Source: Planctomycetaceae bacterium (lineage in GTDB: Bacteria > Planctomycetota > Planctomycetia > Planctomycetales > Planctomycetaceae). Taken from it: a stretch of 42,513 nucleotides of DNA. The notes under the pieces were generated by a model. It was not told the DNA's origin and ran no database searches. It worked only from the letters and a program-made list of their open reading frames with translations. This document shows, piece by piece, positions 34,697 to 42,513 of the stretch; positions within the stretch are counted from its first letter, which is position 1, and every line of letters begins with the position of its first letter. Made by a program: the position numbers and the translations under genes. The stretch lies in contig JANQRQ010000004.1 of NCBI GenBank assembly GCA_028284485.1, positions 1 through 42,513 on the forward strand, in the 5' to 3' direction.

Positions 34697-36346
34697 TCAA
34701 AAGTCAAACCGGGCCGCCATTGGCATGCGGCGTCCGCTGCCGAACGCACGCGATGTCAGTTTAATTCCCGGCGGCATCTGGCGGCGCTTGAACTCGTTTC
34801 GATCCAACCGCGATGCCACCCAACGAACGGTTTCTTCCGGATAGGTCTTGCATAGCGTTTGCACTGAGGCTTCGTCGACGATCAGCCCTTCCAGAATCGA
34901 ATCGAGCAGCGGATAGGGCGGCAATGTATCCTGATCGAACTGTTCCGGAGCCAGCTCAGCGCTGGGCGCTTTGGTGATGATATTGTCTGGAATGACTTCG
35001 CGTCCCTCGCGCACCTCGTTGACAAACCGCGAAACGGAATAGACATCGCGCTTGAGCACATCGCTGAGCACTGCGAAACCACCCGCCATGTCGCCATACA
35101 ATGTGCAATAACCGACAGCCAATTCGCTCTTGTTGCCGGTTGCCAGAGCGATCCAACCGTGCCGGTTGCTGCGAATCATCACCAGGGCGCCGCGGATTCG
35201 GGCTTGCAAGTTTTGATCCGCCAAACCGGCCGGTTGATCGGCCAAGTCGCCGCTGACCACGGGCGCGGCTTCGTATGCTCGATGAATCTCGTCGATCGAA
35301 ACGATTTCGTAATCGATTCCCAAATTCTCCGCGAGCCGCCGTGCATCGTCGACGCTGTGCTCGCTGCTGTAGCGGCTGGGCATGAGTAAACCATGAACAT
35401 GCTCTGGACCCACAGCTTGGGCAGCGACATAACAAGCCAGCGCACTGTCGATGCCGCCGGAGAGTCCCAGGACACAGTCGCGAAATCCGCATTTGCGCAT
35501 GTAGTCCCGCAAGCCTAGAACAAGCGCATCAAGCAGATAGGCATCGCGCGAAACCGCCGGCGGTTCAGCAGCATCGGGGAGATTATCGAGATCGCATACA
35601 GCAAACTCCGACTGAAAGCCGGCCAGCTGCATTGCACAGTTGCCGTCGGCAGCGAATACCAGGCTGTGACCATCGAAGACCAAATCGTCGTTGCCTCCGA
35701 CCTGGTTGACGAACACGAAGGGAACTTGGTGCCGGGCGACGTGCCGCTTGACGATTCCTGCGCGGCGGTCCGGCTTGTCGATTTCAAACGGGCTGGCGGA
35801 CAGATTGATGAATAGGTCGACACCCGCATCAGCCAGCTCGGCAATGGGGTCGGGCGTTCGCGTCGGGTTGTGATGGTAAAAGGTCGAAGGTTCCCCCCAC
35901 CAGGCATCCTCGCAAATGTGAATTCCCAACCGACGATTCTGAAACAAAACCGGTTTCACCGATTCGGCGGGGCGAAAGTAGCGCCGCTCGTCGAACACGT
36001 CGTAATTGGGCAACAGTCGTTTATTGATGGTCGCCTGCACTTCTCCTTGAAATAGCAAGCTGGCGGCATTTACCACTTGCCCCGGGGCAGATGCACAAAT
36101 CGCCGGGTGTCCCACGATCACGCCGACGTCATGAGGAACCTGTCCGGCCAGTTTTGAAACGGCCTGCTCGCAGGCCTCTACGAAGCCGTCGCGAAGCAAC
36201 AAATCTTTCGGAGGATACCCGCTGATTGCCAACTCCGGCGCGACAACAAGGTCGGCCTGAGCTTGCTGAGCTGCTTCGAGGACCAGCTCGGCGTTTCCAG
36301 CCAAGTCGCCAACGGTTGGGTTTATTTGTGCGAGTCCGATTTTCAC
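34697..36346 (-). CDS. nadE: Glutamine-dependent NAD+ synthetase
   Basis: A 549-residue two-domain enzyme. The N-terminal nitrilase-like glutaminase has the Glu38 ([11 protein letters not shown]), Lys109 ([10 protein letters not shown]) and Cys145 ([10 protein letters not shown]) triad; the C-terminal synthetase has the ATP pyrophosphatase motif [12 protein letters not shown] (SGGIDS, 296-301), [19 protein letters not shown] and [18 protein letters not shown]. It amidates nicotinate adenine dinucleotide with glutamine nitrogen and ATP, the last step of NAD synthesis. A GTG at 36346 ([11 protein letters not shown]) starts right at the domain; no good ribosome site is visible. The frame stays open to 37129, but that part is the antisense of the WD40 gene and lacks protein features, so it is excluded. 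Confidence 0.93.
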   Translation of the reverse strand: MKIGLAQINPTVGDLAGNAELVLEAAQQAQADLVVAPELAISGYPPKDLLLRDGFVEACEQAVSKLAGQVPHDVGVIVGHPAICASAPGQVVNAASLLFQGEVQATINKRLLPNYDVFDERRYFRPAESVKPVLFQNRRLGIHICEDAWWGEPSTFYHHNPTRTPDPIAELADAGVDLFINLSASPFEIDKPDRRAGIVKRHVARHQVPFVFVNQVGGNDDLVFDGHSLVFAADGNCAMQLAGFQSEFAVCDLDNLPDAAEPPAVSRDAYLLDALVLGLRDYMRKCGFRDCVLGLSGGIDSALACYVAAQAVGPEHVHGLLMPSRYSSEHSVDDARRLAENLGIDYEIVSIDEIHRAYEAAPVVSGDLADQPAGLADQNLQARIRGALVMIRSNRHGWIALATGNKSELAVGYCTLYGDMAGGFAVLSDVLKRDVYSVSRFVNEVREGREVIPDNIITKAPSAELAPEQFDQDTLPPYPLLDSILEGLIVDEASVQTLCKTYPEETVRWVASRLDRNEFKRRQMPPGIKLTSRAFGSGRRMPMAARFDF

Positions 36347-36454
36347 GATCGTTGCAGTTTTTTGGAATGATTGTTCGGCATCCCAACTGGAATTGGGGAT
36401 GCAGCTTGTCAGTATGTGCGTTACAAACGAATGCAGCAACGAAGATGACCGTTT

Positions 36455-37954
36455 TTGCCGATCCCCACCGATGACAACGAATTGAGGACGGCTATTCGAT
36501 TGCCTGATTCGCCCGCGACGATCCACTGCCCCCGATGTTCGGCGTCGAATGATGCCAGCGCGGCTTGCTGCGCGCAATGCGGTTACGATTTGGACTCGAC
36601 GGATCCGGCGCCTGGTGACGATCCGGCCTACTGTCGGCAGTGTGGCGAGGAATTGCGCCCCGGTATGGTTCGTTGTCGCGAATGCGGCACGATGGTACGA
36701 CGAAGGCCAAAGCGAGCGCCATCGCAACCGGTCACCCATCGATCGAAGGGCGAAGCCGTTGCGGATAAGACCTCGCATGCCGACAGTGTTCCGACAACAC
36801 CACCTTCGCATCAACAAAATGGCGATGCCGATCCGCGTCCGGTGGCTGTAGCGAGTGCTGAGTCGGCAACGGCCACTGATCCCGAACAACGTGCCGATGC
36901 GGCAGCCGTTTCCCGTGCGGCTCCATCGAGTCCAGCAACAAAGCGGCCGATTCGCGATCTGGCAGCGAAGATCGCCGCAAACAAGTACGGCCGGCGAGTG
37001 CTGTACACTGCGCTGGCCGGAATCGTTTTGCTGGCAGGTTTGCTGCTGAAGGGAGAATCGCGACCCAAGGAGTTTGCCCGCGCCTACGACGCCCCCGTGT
37101 CCAATCTGACCAAGGTGACTTTCAGTCACGATGGTTCGCTGATTGCTGCTGCCGCCTCCAGCGGCGAAGTCTTGCTATGGGACGTTATCACCGGCAAGCG
37201 ATTCGAACTGGAGCAGCTCACTGAACAACCGATTACGGCATTAGCGTCTTCAGCAGACGGACTGCTGGCCGCCGGTGCTGCTGACAAGGAATTCTTAGCG
37301 TGGGAAATCGACCTTCCAATAGATGGGACAGTAGCGGGTGATGCGCTGGCCGGCTCTTCGGGAGTAATCGCGGCCATTGCCTTCGGACCCAAGTCGGCCG
37401 CGAAATTGGAGATTGCGGTCGGAATGAGTGACGGCACGATTTTGTTCCTGGGTACATCGCATCGTCTATCGGGGCGCGACGGACATCCCGGCGGGGTCAA
37501 AACGATTGCCTATCATCCTTTCAAAGGTTGGATGGTCTCAGCAGGCGTTGACGGACGCATCGTATGGCGCGACACCAAAACGCGGGCCATTCTTAAAACA
37601 AGCAACGTCCACGAGGCCGAAATCAGCAGCTTGGCCTTCTCGAACGACGGAAAACTCCTCGCTTCCGGAGATTGGAACGGCGGAATCTATATCTGGGACG
37701 CTGAGACACGCACCGAGCGCAAACGGTACCGCCAGCCCGATGCGGTGAGCAAACTCGCCTTTTCGGGTGGGCATTTGGTGACGGCAAGCTGGGATGGGCT
37801 GTTGAGGTTTTGGTCGCTGCAGTCGGCGACCCCGGTGGCGACAATTGACACGGGACAGCCGATCTACGACTTGGCTGTGAGCCCTGGAGGCGAATCGATC
37901 GCGACCGTTTCAGCACGCGACCAGGTCGATCTGTGGCGAGTTCCATCCTTTTGA
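36455..37954 (+). CDS. Double zinc-ribbon, single-pass membrane, WD40-repeat protein
   Basis: A 499-residue protein with three parts. Two zinc ribbons: CPRC...CAQC (Cys25, 28, 39, 42) and CRQC...CREC (Cys60, 63, 74, 77). A Pro/Ala/Ser-rich low-complexity linker leads to a membrane segment (about 182-199, [19 protein letters not shown]). From about 210 to the end are WD40-type repeats such as [41 protein letters not shown] and [14 protein letters not shown]. The zinc ribbons would face the cytoplasm and the beta-propeller the other side, or vice versa. The start is a TTG at 36455; others are possible. Function unknown. It diverges from nadE. Confidence 0.8.
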   Translation: MPIPTDDNELRTAIRLPDSPATIHCPRCSASNDASAACCAQCGYDLDSTDPAPGDDPAYCRQCGEELRPGMVRCRECGTMVRRRPKRAPSQPVTHRSKGEAVADKTSHADSVPTTPPSHQQNGDADPRPVAVASAESATATDPEQRADAAAVSRAAPSSPATKRPIRDLAAKIAANKYGRRVLYTALAGIVLLAGLLLKGESRPKEFARAYDAPVSNLTKVTFSHDGSLIAAAASSGEVLLWDVITGKRFELEQLTEQPITALASSADGLLAAGAADKEFLAWEIDLPIDGTVAGDALAGSSGVIAAIAFGPKSAAKLEIAVGMSDGTILFLGTSHRLSGRDGHPGGVKTIAYHPFKGWMVSAGVDGRIVWRDTKTRAILKTSNVHEAEISSLAFSNDGKLLASGDWNGGIYIWDAETRTERKRYRQPDAVSKLAFSGGHLVTASWDGLLRFWSLQSATPVATIDTGQPIYDLAVSPGGESIATVSARDQVDLWRVPSF

Positions 37955-38193
37955 GATGGGAATTACCTCGGTGACGTCGAAAGACGTCGCGATTGCGGTG
38001 TTGAATGTGACGGTTCTTGCGTTTGTAACAATGGAGGATCGACGACGGCCCGACCGATTCTTCCAGAATCAGCCATAACCCGTCTTATTCGATCTCGGCA
38101 ATTTTGACAGCAGCATAAAGCGGACGTAGGTTTGAAGATGGAATCTGCATGATTCCGTTGCTACGTACACTCACATCCGCAGGAGTTGCACCT
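37955..38193. other. Gap with a small GACGTC-GAAA-GACGTC hairpin
   Basis: The hairpin is at 37973-37988, just after the WD40 gene stop; it has no T-run. Nothing else was recognised in 239 bases. Confidence 0.4.
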
Positions 38194-38496
38194 ATGACAT
38201 TAAAGCCTGGTTCGGTATCACGCGCGGGTTCGAAAAACGATGAGCTGCTTAGCAATACGACGATTCTGATTTTGAGTGCATTTTTGATCGGAATGTTCGC
38301 GCAGCGATTGGCCCCACCGATTTGGAACGACTACCTGTTGTTAATCGGAGCCGCCGGGCTGGTGTCCTACCTGGGACTGGGATTGGTCGCCAGATCGCGA
38401 CGTTTGGAAACAATTCAAGAATCGGTCAGGAATACGTGCGAACGGTTGGAAAACCGATTCGATCAACATGCAGCACGGAGCCTTCAGTCTTACTGA
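38194..38496 (+). CDS. Small two-pass membrane protein of unknown function
   Basis: A 100-residue protein with two hydrophobic segments (about residues 22-37 and 47-66) followed by a charged C-terminal helix LETIQESVRNTCERLENRF, which may be a coiled coil. The ATG at 38194 has AGGAG about 8 bases upstream, better than 38149. The peptidyl-prolyl isomerase gene begins 6 bases after its stop, suggesting a two-gene operon. No family recognised. Confidence 0.65.
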   Translation: MTLKPGSVSRAGSKNDELLSNTTILILSAFLIGMFAQRLAPPIWNDYLLLIGAAGLVSYLGLGLVARSRRLETIQESVRNTCERLENRFDQHAARSLQSY

Positions 38497-38502
38497 TTTC
38501 TT

Positions 38503-39444
38503 ATGAGCAAATCGATTCCCCTCGCGACTTTGCTGGCGGCTATTTCGCTTGTCAGTGGTCTGGCTTTGTTGAGCGGACAAGTTCCTCGGCCTGCGCGCGG
38601 AGGACGCGCCGATGCGGCACAAGTGTTGGTAATGGTCGACGGTTCGCCGATTACCGATAACGACGTCAAGCTGATGATGTTGACCCGCCGAATCCCCCTG
38701 TCGAGTCGATTGCAGGTTCAACGTGGTCTGTTAGAACAGCTTGTCGATCGTCAACTGGTGGCTGCCTTCCTCGAATCGAGAAACATCGAACCGAAGACAG
38801 ACATTCTCGATGCGCAGGTGAAACGGCTGCACCAAACAATTCGCGAAAGCGGACAAGAACCGCGTGAAGTGTTAGAGCAGCTTGGATTCAATCTTAAGAC
38901 GCTCCGGCAAAAACTGGCGTTGCCGGTCGCCTGGCAGATTTACATCAACCAAATCGTTACGGCCGACAATTTGCGGTCCTATTGGGAATCGCACCGGGAA
39001 GAATTCGACGGTACCGAAGTACGTGCCTCGCAGATCGTCATCAAAGCCAAATCGGATCAAGAGTTTACCGATGCTGAATCGATGCTGCGGAAGTTACGAG
39101 CGCGAATCACGCGTGGCGAATTGACGTTTGCCGACGCAGCACGCGAACATTCTCAGTCGCCCAGCAGCGAGCAGGGCGGCGACATGGGTTACTTTCCATT
39201 TCATGGGACGATGCCCCAGTCGTTTTCGATGGCAGCATTTCCGCTGGCTGTCGGAGAAATCAGCCAGACGTTTCGATCGCCGTTCGGCGTCCACTTAGTG
39301 ACGGTGACCGATCGCCGTGCCGGCCAATTGAGCCTGGAAGACGTGCGCGCTAAGGTTCTGGGACAAATGGCCGACGAACTGTGGGACCAACGAGTCCGCA
39401 TGGGACGCGCGAAAGCCAAAATCGAATGGCACGTCGGCGACTAG
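38503..39444 (+). CDS. Parvulin-type peptidyl-prolyl cis-trans isomerase, SurA/PrsA-like
   Basis: A 313-residue exported protein. After a signal or anchor sequence (about residues 6-27, LATLLAAISLVSGLALLSGQ) comes a SurA_N-like helical region (VMVDGSPITDNDVKLMMLTRR, EQLVDRQLVAAFLES), then a single rotamase domain around residues 170-268 with VRASQIVIKAK, FADAAREHSQSPSSEQGGDMGYF and SFSMAAFPLAVGEISQTFRSPFGVHLVTV. Such proteins help fold exported and outer-membrane proteins. It follows the small membrane protein by 6 bases with no separate strong ribosome site, so coupling is likely. Confidence 0.88.
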   Translation: MSKSIPLATLLAAISLVSGLALLSGQVPRPARGGRADAAQVLVMVDGSPITDNDVKLMMLTRRIPLSSRLQVQRGLLEQLVDRQLVAAFLESRNIEPKTDILDAQVKRLHQTIRESGQEPREVLEQLGFNLKTLRQKLALPVAWQIYINQIVTADNLRSYWESHREEFDGTEVRASQIVIKAKSDQEFTDAESMLRKLRARITRGELTFADAAREHSQSPSSEQGGDMGYFPFHGTMPQSFSMAAFPLAVGEISQTFRSPFGVHLVTVTDRRAGQLSLEDVRAKVLGQMADELWDQRVRMGRAKAKIEWHVGD

Positions 39445-39547
39445 CAAGGCTTTGCGTAGAGATCTCTGATTGAACTCAGATCGCCTTCGCGTGAGACCTC
39501 CTCCGTCTCAGCAGCGTTTGAATGACAAATGCCGCAGTACAACAAAA

Positions 39548-40099
39548 CTAGTGAGCTGCGTCTTCAGCGCCACCTTCCGGGGCCGCGGTTTGCGCCGCAT
39601 CGCCGGCCGGTTTCTTGGGTGGATGTGCGTGCGGTGTGTTGTAGGCCACCAGAATAATGCTCAGGCCCACGCCAACGATTCCGACCCACAGCCAAGGGCT
39701 GGCTTTGGTGTCAGCGCTGCTGGTGAAAACTGAAACGAACGCCGTCACCGAAACTGCTCCGCCGAAGACCACCGGCATGACCACTTGGGGCATGGCGGCG
39801 CCCCCTTTGAACATGGCCGTCGTCAGGCTCAAAGCTCCCAGCGCTCCCAGCGTGCCGGCCAGAAACCCCCAGACGGCTGCTGTTTTTCCGGCTTCACTGC
39901 TGAATGAAAAACTATCTCCCATGAATCTCATGGCGACCAAGCCGCCGATAAACGCCCACACAATATAGGCCACGCCGATTCCCACGTACGGTTTGAAAGG
40001 GCTATGGGCCGGATTGCGAGCATGTCCAATCGTCGGTCCGTACAATCCCCAGCAAAGGGCCGTTCCGATCGCGAAAAGAATGGGCAACGGAATTTTCAT
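39548..40099 (-). CDS. Integral membrane protein, half-size DMT/EamA-like transporter
   Basis: A 183-residue protein with about five membrane segments and the opening LPILFAIGTALCWGLYGPTIGHAR typical of drug/metabolite (EamA) transporters. GFLAGTLGALGALSLTTAMFKGG matches the segment where EamA proteins carry their conserved Gly-rich helices. It is about half the length of a typical 10-segment DMT protein, so it would need to dimerise. The hydrophilic C-terminus is rich in Ala, Pro and Glu. The substrate is unknown. It converges on the isomerase gene with 103 bases between stops. Confidence 0.68.
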   Translation of the reverse strand: MKIPLPILFAIGTALCWGLYGPTIGHARNPAHSPFKPYVGIGVAYIVWAFIGGLVAMRFMGDSFSFSSEAGKTAAVWGFLAGTLGALGALSLTTAMFKGGAAMPQVVMPVVFGGAVSVTAFVSVFTSSADTKASPWLWVGIVGVGLSIILVAYNTPHAHPPKKPAGDAAQTAAPEGGAEDAAH

Positions 40100-40252
40100 A
40101 ATGACCTCAAATAATGGATGGTTCGTCCGTTTATGCGATCATATCCTAGCGATTGCGTTGTCGGCACGCATCCCATCGCCAGTAGAGATTTTTGTGTATG
40201 ACGGCAACAACTGTCGTCGTACGCGCGGGAGCCTGGGAACGAGATGGTCTAC

Positions 40253-40305
40253 GTCACCTCCCCCGCGCGCGGGGGAGGTCGGACGCGACTGCGTCCGGGA
40301 GGGGG
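40253..40305 (-). repeat. Family E repeat, reverse orientation
   Basis: GTCACCTCCCCCGC-gc-GCGGGGGAGG then TCGGACGC-gact-GCGTCCGGGAGGGGG. Confidence 0.85.
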
Positions 40306-40344
40306 TCAACCAATTGTGCGAATGTCTTGGAGTGAACTAGGGAA

Positions 40345-40392
40345 TACCGGGGTTTCCCTCGCTGCGCTCAGTCCAACCCCGGCCACCCGCCG
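40345..40392 (+). repeat. Family F repeat
   Basis: TACCGGGGTTTCC, CTCGCTGCGCTCAGTCCAA, CCCCGGCCACCCGCC. Confidence 0.8.
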
Positions 40393-40399
40393 ATTGCAT

Positions 40400-40453
40400 G
40401 TCATTCCCGCGCGGTAAGCTTGCCCCCGCGAAGGCGGCGGGCGGGAATCCATC
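40400..40453 (+). repeat. Family C repeat with long loop
   Basis: GTCATTCCCGC, inner loop GCGGTAAGCTTGCCCCCGC, right arm GGCGGGCGGGAATCC. The inner loop is shared with 13145-13197, defining a C subfamily. Confidence 0.8.
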
Positions 40454-40487
40454 GGAACGAGGCTGGCGTCTGGGAACGAGTTGAATG

Positions 40488-40523
40488 CCCCCACCCCCGA
40501 CCCCTCTCCCAGCGGGAGAGGGG
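40488..40523 (+). repeat. Family D repeat
   Basis: CCCCCACCCCCGACC then CCTCTCCC-agc-GGGAGAGG. Confidence 0.85.
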
Positions 40524-40650
40524 AGTATGTTGACGACGTCGGTCAGCCGAGGGGGAGGAAACCATTCCTTTCTTAGCGCTTAGAGGGAGAGGTGCCGAGG
40601 CTACAGCGCAGGAATGACGTGGTGGTTATCCCCCTTTGAGGCCTGGCTGC

Positions 40651-42513
40651 TTATTCCGACCGCAGTGTCGACAGAATCGGCGTGCGAACCGCTTGGGCCA
40701 CCGCCAACAACGATGAGGTCATGCCGACGACAAATACGCCGCCCAAAATCAATCCGCCTTGCCCCCACGGTACATCGGCCCCCGTGCTTAAGAGGTGCGG
40801 CAGCATCGCCAATAGCGCCGAAATGGCACCGGCAACCAGCCCCCATGTTAAGAGCAAAGCGTTTTCCCACAGCACGAGCCAGGCTAACTTGACGTTGCGA
40901 AACCCGACGGCGCGCAGCAATGCCAGCTCCGACCGGCGTTCCAAAACATTTCGCAGCATGACCGTTGCCAGACCGATCGTGCCCAACAGCAGCCCCAGCC
41001 CTCCTAACGTTTGAAACGTCGAAAGATAAGTATTTTGCACCGCGAGAAACCGCGCGAGCCTTTCGGCTACTGGCTCGGCGTCGAACCCTTTGTCGGCGAG
41101 CTGCGTTTCCAAAAGATCCGATAACGCCTTCGCCGTCTCTCGTGTTGCCGTTAAAGTCGCCGTTCGTTCCGGCGGAACCGCGACCAGGAAGTATTCGTAG
41201 CCGGCGACTTCCGGATACAGCTTGCGGAAGTTCTCTTCGGACATGAGCAGCACGCCTTGAAACACGCTCCCGTCAAACATGCCCGCAATCTGTAGCACAT
41301 AATCGGGATGGTCTTCATCCGGTACACTGATCGTCTTGCCGATCCCTTTGTGCAGGCTATACATCAACGTATTCATATCGCCCAACACAGGGATCTCACC
41401 ATTCGGGCCCGTTTCGTTGAGCAGCGTCCAGGGATTGTCCCCTTTGGTGTCGGCGAATTTGAAGCCGCTGCGTTCGATCAAACTTTGAGGCACGCCGAGA
41501 ATTGTGGGCAAGCGGGTTTGATACAGGTTCAAACAACTGGCGTCTTCGCCTGGCTTAACGCGGAAAGACATCACCGACATGTCACTTAGCAACTGAGCGT
41601 TCGGCGACGACTCGTCGACATTAAAGTTGAGCTGGTTTCGGCCGTCCTCGGTATTCAAATCGTACAACACCGGTTGAGACGACTCAGCGACCAAAAGATA
41701 ACCGCCGTTGCCAGATTCCTTTTGCGGCGACTCGACCGCCGGATTTCGCTGGGCGGCGGCAATCGCCACGATCACGAACGAAGCCGATGCAATCAGGCCG
41801 GTCGAAAGCACGCTCCGCTGTCGATGGCGGGCGGCGTTGCGTACGCTCAGGCGACGAGAATCGAACACCGTCCCTTTTCCCACAGCCGATTCTCGATTCG
41901 TATCAAGCCAAGCCGACAGAAACGCCAGGCTTGCTGTTAACGTCGCGGTACCAACAAGAAAAAACGCGACCACTTGCCAGGAGAAACCAGAGAAGGCTTC
42001 GCTGGATGGGATCAATCCGGTGACCGCGCCGATGACCAACAGTGCAGCAACGACCACGCACACCGTTCCCAGCCGAGTTGCTTTGCGACCCCGGCTTTGT
42101 CGACCTTCGCTTGTCAGCGGTTGCTCGGTGACTCCCGCCAACAAATCGCGGGCGGAAATCGCACGCATCACCCGTAGTCCCCACCAAGCTGCACCGACTG
42201 CGACAAGGACCGAGATAAAGAATCCCGCCAACAGACTGACCGGTCCCACCGAGACAAACAAATACTTCGTGCCGATCGCGCCGATCCACCACGTTTTGAG
42301 GCCATACACCATCAGCGACGCATAGCCGACGGCGGCGGCCAATCCGACCAGCGCGCCGCTAACGACCACGATCACTCCTTCGCGCAGAAACAGCGAACGA
42401 ACCTGGTTCGGTGCAAAACCGACCGCGGTCACTAGGCCAATGTTGCGCCCTCGTTGTTCCACTCCCAGCCGGAACAGCAGGTTGATCAAGATGATCGCTG
42501 AGAGAATCAGAAA
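40651..42513 (-). CDS. ABC transporter permease with two FtsX-type domains (partial at window end)
   Basis: The visible 620 residues form the C-terminal part of a permease of the MacB/LolC type. The frame is open to the window edge at 42513 (FLILSAIILINLLF), so the N-terminus is missing. The first FtsX block has GRNIGLVTAVGFAPNQVRSLFLREGVIVV; the second, near the C-terminus, has LLGTIGLATVMLRNVLERR and LALLRAVGFRNVKLAWLVLWENALLL. Between them is a large periplasmic domain (about residues 260-470). Such proteins pair with an ATPase (LolD/MacB-like) for lipoprotein or substrate extrusion; the ATPase gene would lie outside the window. The substrate is unknown. Confidence 0.88.
   Translation of the reverse strand, partial: FLILSAIILINLLFRLGVEQRGRNIGLVTAVGFAPNQVRSLFLREGVIVVVSGALVGLAAAVGYASLMVYGLKTWWIGAIGTKYLFVSVGPVSLLAGFFISVLVAVGAAWWGLRVMRAISARDLLAGVTEQPLTSEGRQSRGRKATRLGTVCVVVAALLVIGAVTGLIPSSEAFSGFSWQVVAFFLVGTATLTASLAFLSAWLDTNRESAVGKGTVFDSRRLSVRNAARHRQRSVLSTGLIASASFVIVAIAAAQRNPAVESPQKESGNGGYLLVAESSQPVLYDLNTEDGRNQLNFNVDESSPNAQLLSDMSVMSFRVKPGEDASCLNLYQTRLPTILGVPQSLIERSGFKFADTKGDNPWTLLNETGPNGEIPVLGDMNTLMYSLHKGIGKTISVPDEDHPDYVLQIAGMFDGSVFQGVLLMSEENFRKLYPEVAGYEYFLVAVPPERTATLTATRETAKALSDLLETQLADKGFDAEPVAERLARFLAVQNTYLSTFQTLGGLGLLLGTIGLATVMLRNVLERRSELALLRAVGFRNVKLAWLVLWENALLLTWGLVAGAISALLAMLPHLLSTGADVPWGQGGLILGGVFVVGMTSSLLAVAQAVRTPILSTLRSE

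Larger units (their letters stand above)
40100..40650. other. Intergenic repeat cluster
   Basis: 551 bases between two minus-strand genes hold family E (reverse, 40253-40305), F (40345-40392), C (40400-40453) and D (40488-40523). All four major families thus lie within 271 bases. Confidence 0.8.

Noticed and set aside
36347..37129. 260-codon N-terminal extension of nadE
   Set aside because: It is antisense to the zinc-ribbon/WD40 gene, and the NAD synthetase family begins at KIGLAQINP.

Overview
The window looks like a piece of a planctomycete chromosome, most likely of the Pirellulales type. This is inferred from gene content: two secreted formylglycine-type sulfatases, a Tat-exported TIM-barrel sugar isomerase-like protein, NIPSNAP and amidohydrolase genes, a GxxExxY protein, and very repeat-rich intergenic DNA. 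Base composition is GC-rich by eye (not computed). No rRNA, tRNA or CRISPR array was recognised.

Layout. 1-473: REP-like repeats. 474-2732 (minus): ABC-F ATPase followed by a small membrane protein. 3380-4450 (plus): secreted TIM-barrel protein. 5019-7275 (minus): secreted amidohydrolase and NIPSNAP protein. 7438-7913 (minus): DUF559 endonuclease-like gene, frameshifted by one extra pentanucleotide unit and surrounded by repeats. 8246-10425 (minus): two-gene acetate-type symporter operon. 10955-11332 (plus): GxxExxY gene. 11506-12936 (plus): sulfatase. 13293-20973 (minus): replication block, read in transcription order as tartrate/D-malate dehydrogenase-like, cysteine desulfurase, a short DnaA, then DnaN, DciA-like DUF721 and GyrB. 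21276-23865: flavin reductase, cold-shock protein with a clear terminator, a small basic protein and a membrane protein. 24216-26045 (minus): sulfatase with HEAT-like C-terminus. 26968-34000 (plus): heavy-metal RND efflux set (His-rich small protein, adaptor, pump, outer-membrane factor). 34697-36346 (minus): glutamine-dependent NAD synthetase. 36455-39444 (plus): zinc-ribbon/WD40 membrane protein, small membrane protein and parvulin-type isomerase. 39548-40099 (minus): DMT-like membrane protein. 40651-42513 (minus): FtsX-type ABC permease cut by the window edge.

How the genes work together. DnaA, DnaN, DciA-like and GyrB form a replication-start neighbourhood; the 395-bp gap between dnaA and dnaN holds an AT-rich stretch and a perfect -10 hexamer. 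The RND genes form one efflux machine, with histidine clusters in the adaptor and in the small protein before it. The sulfatases, amidohydrolase and TIM-barrel protein fit extracellular or periplasmic carbohydrate degradation.

The most unusual content is non-coding. About thirty short palindromic repeats of at least ten families sit in nearly every gap. Standouts are a 275-bp element with perfect 16-bp terminal inverted repeats that appears to sit in the loop of a REP hairpin with a TCT duplication (34065-34339), a DUF559 gene wrapped in REP copies and switched out of frame by a TGTTG triplication, and a DnaA lacking domain I with altered Walker B and sensor 2 residues. Motifs were read by eye and no database search was run.
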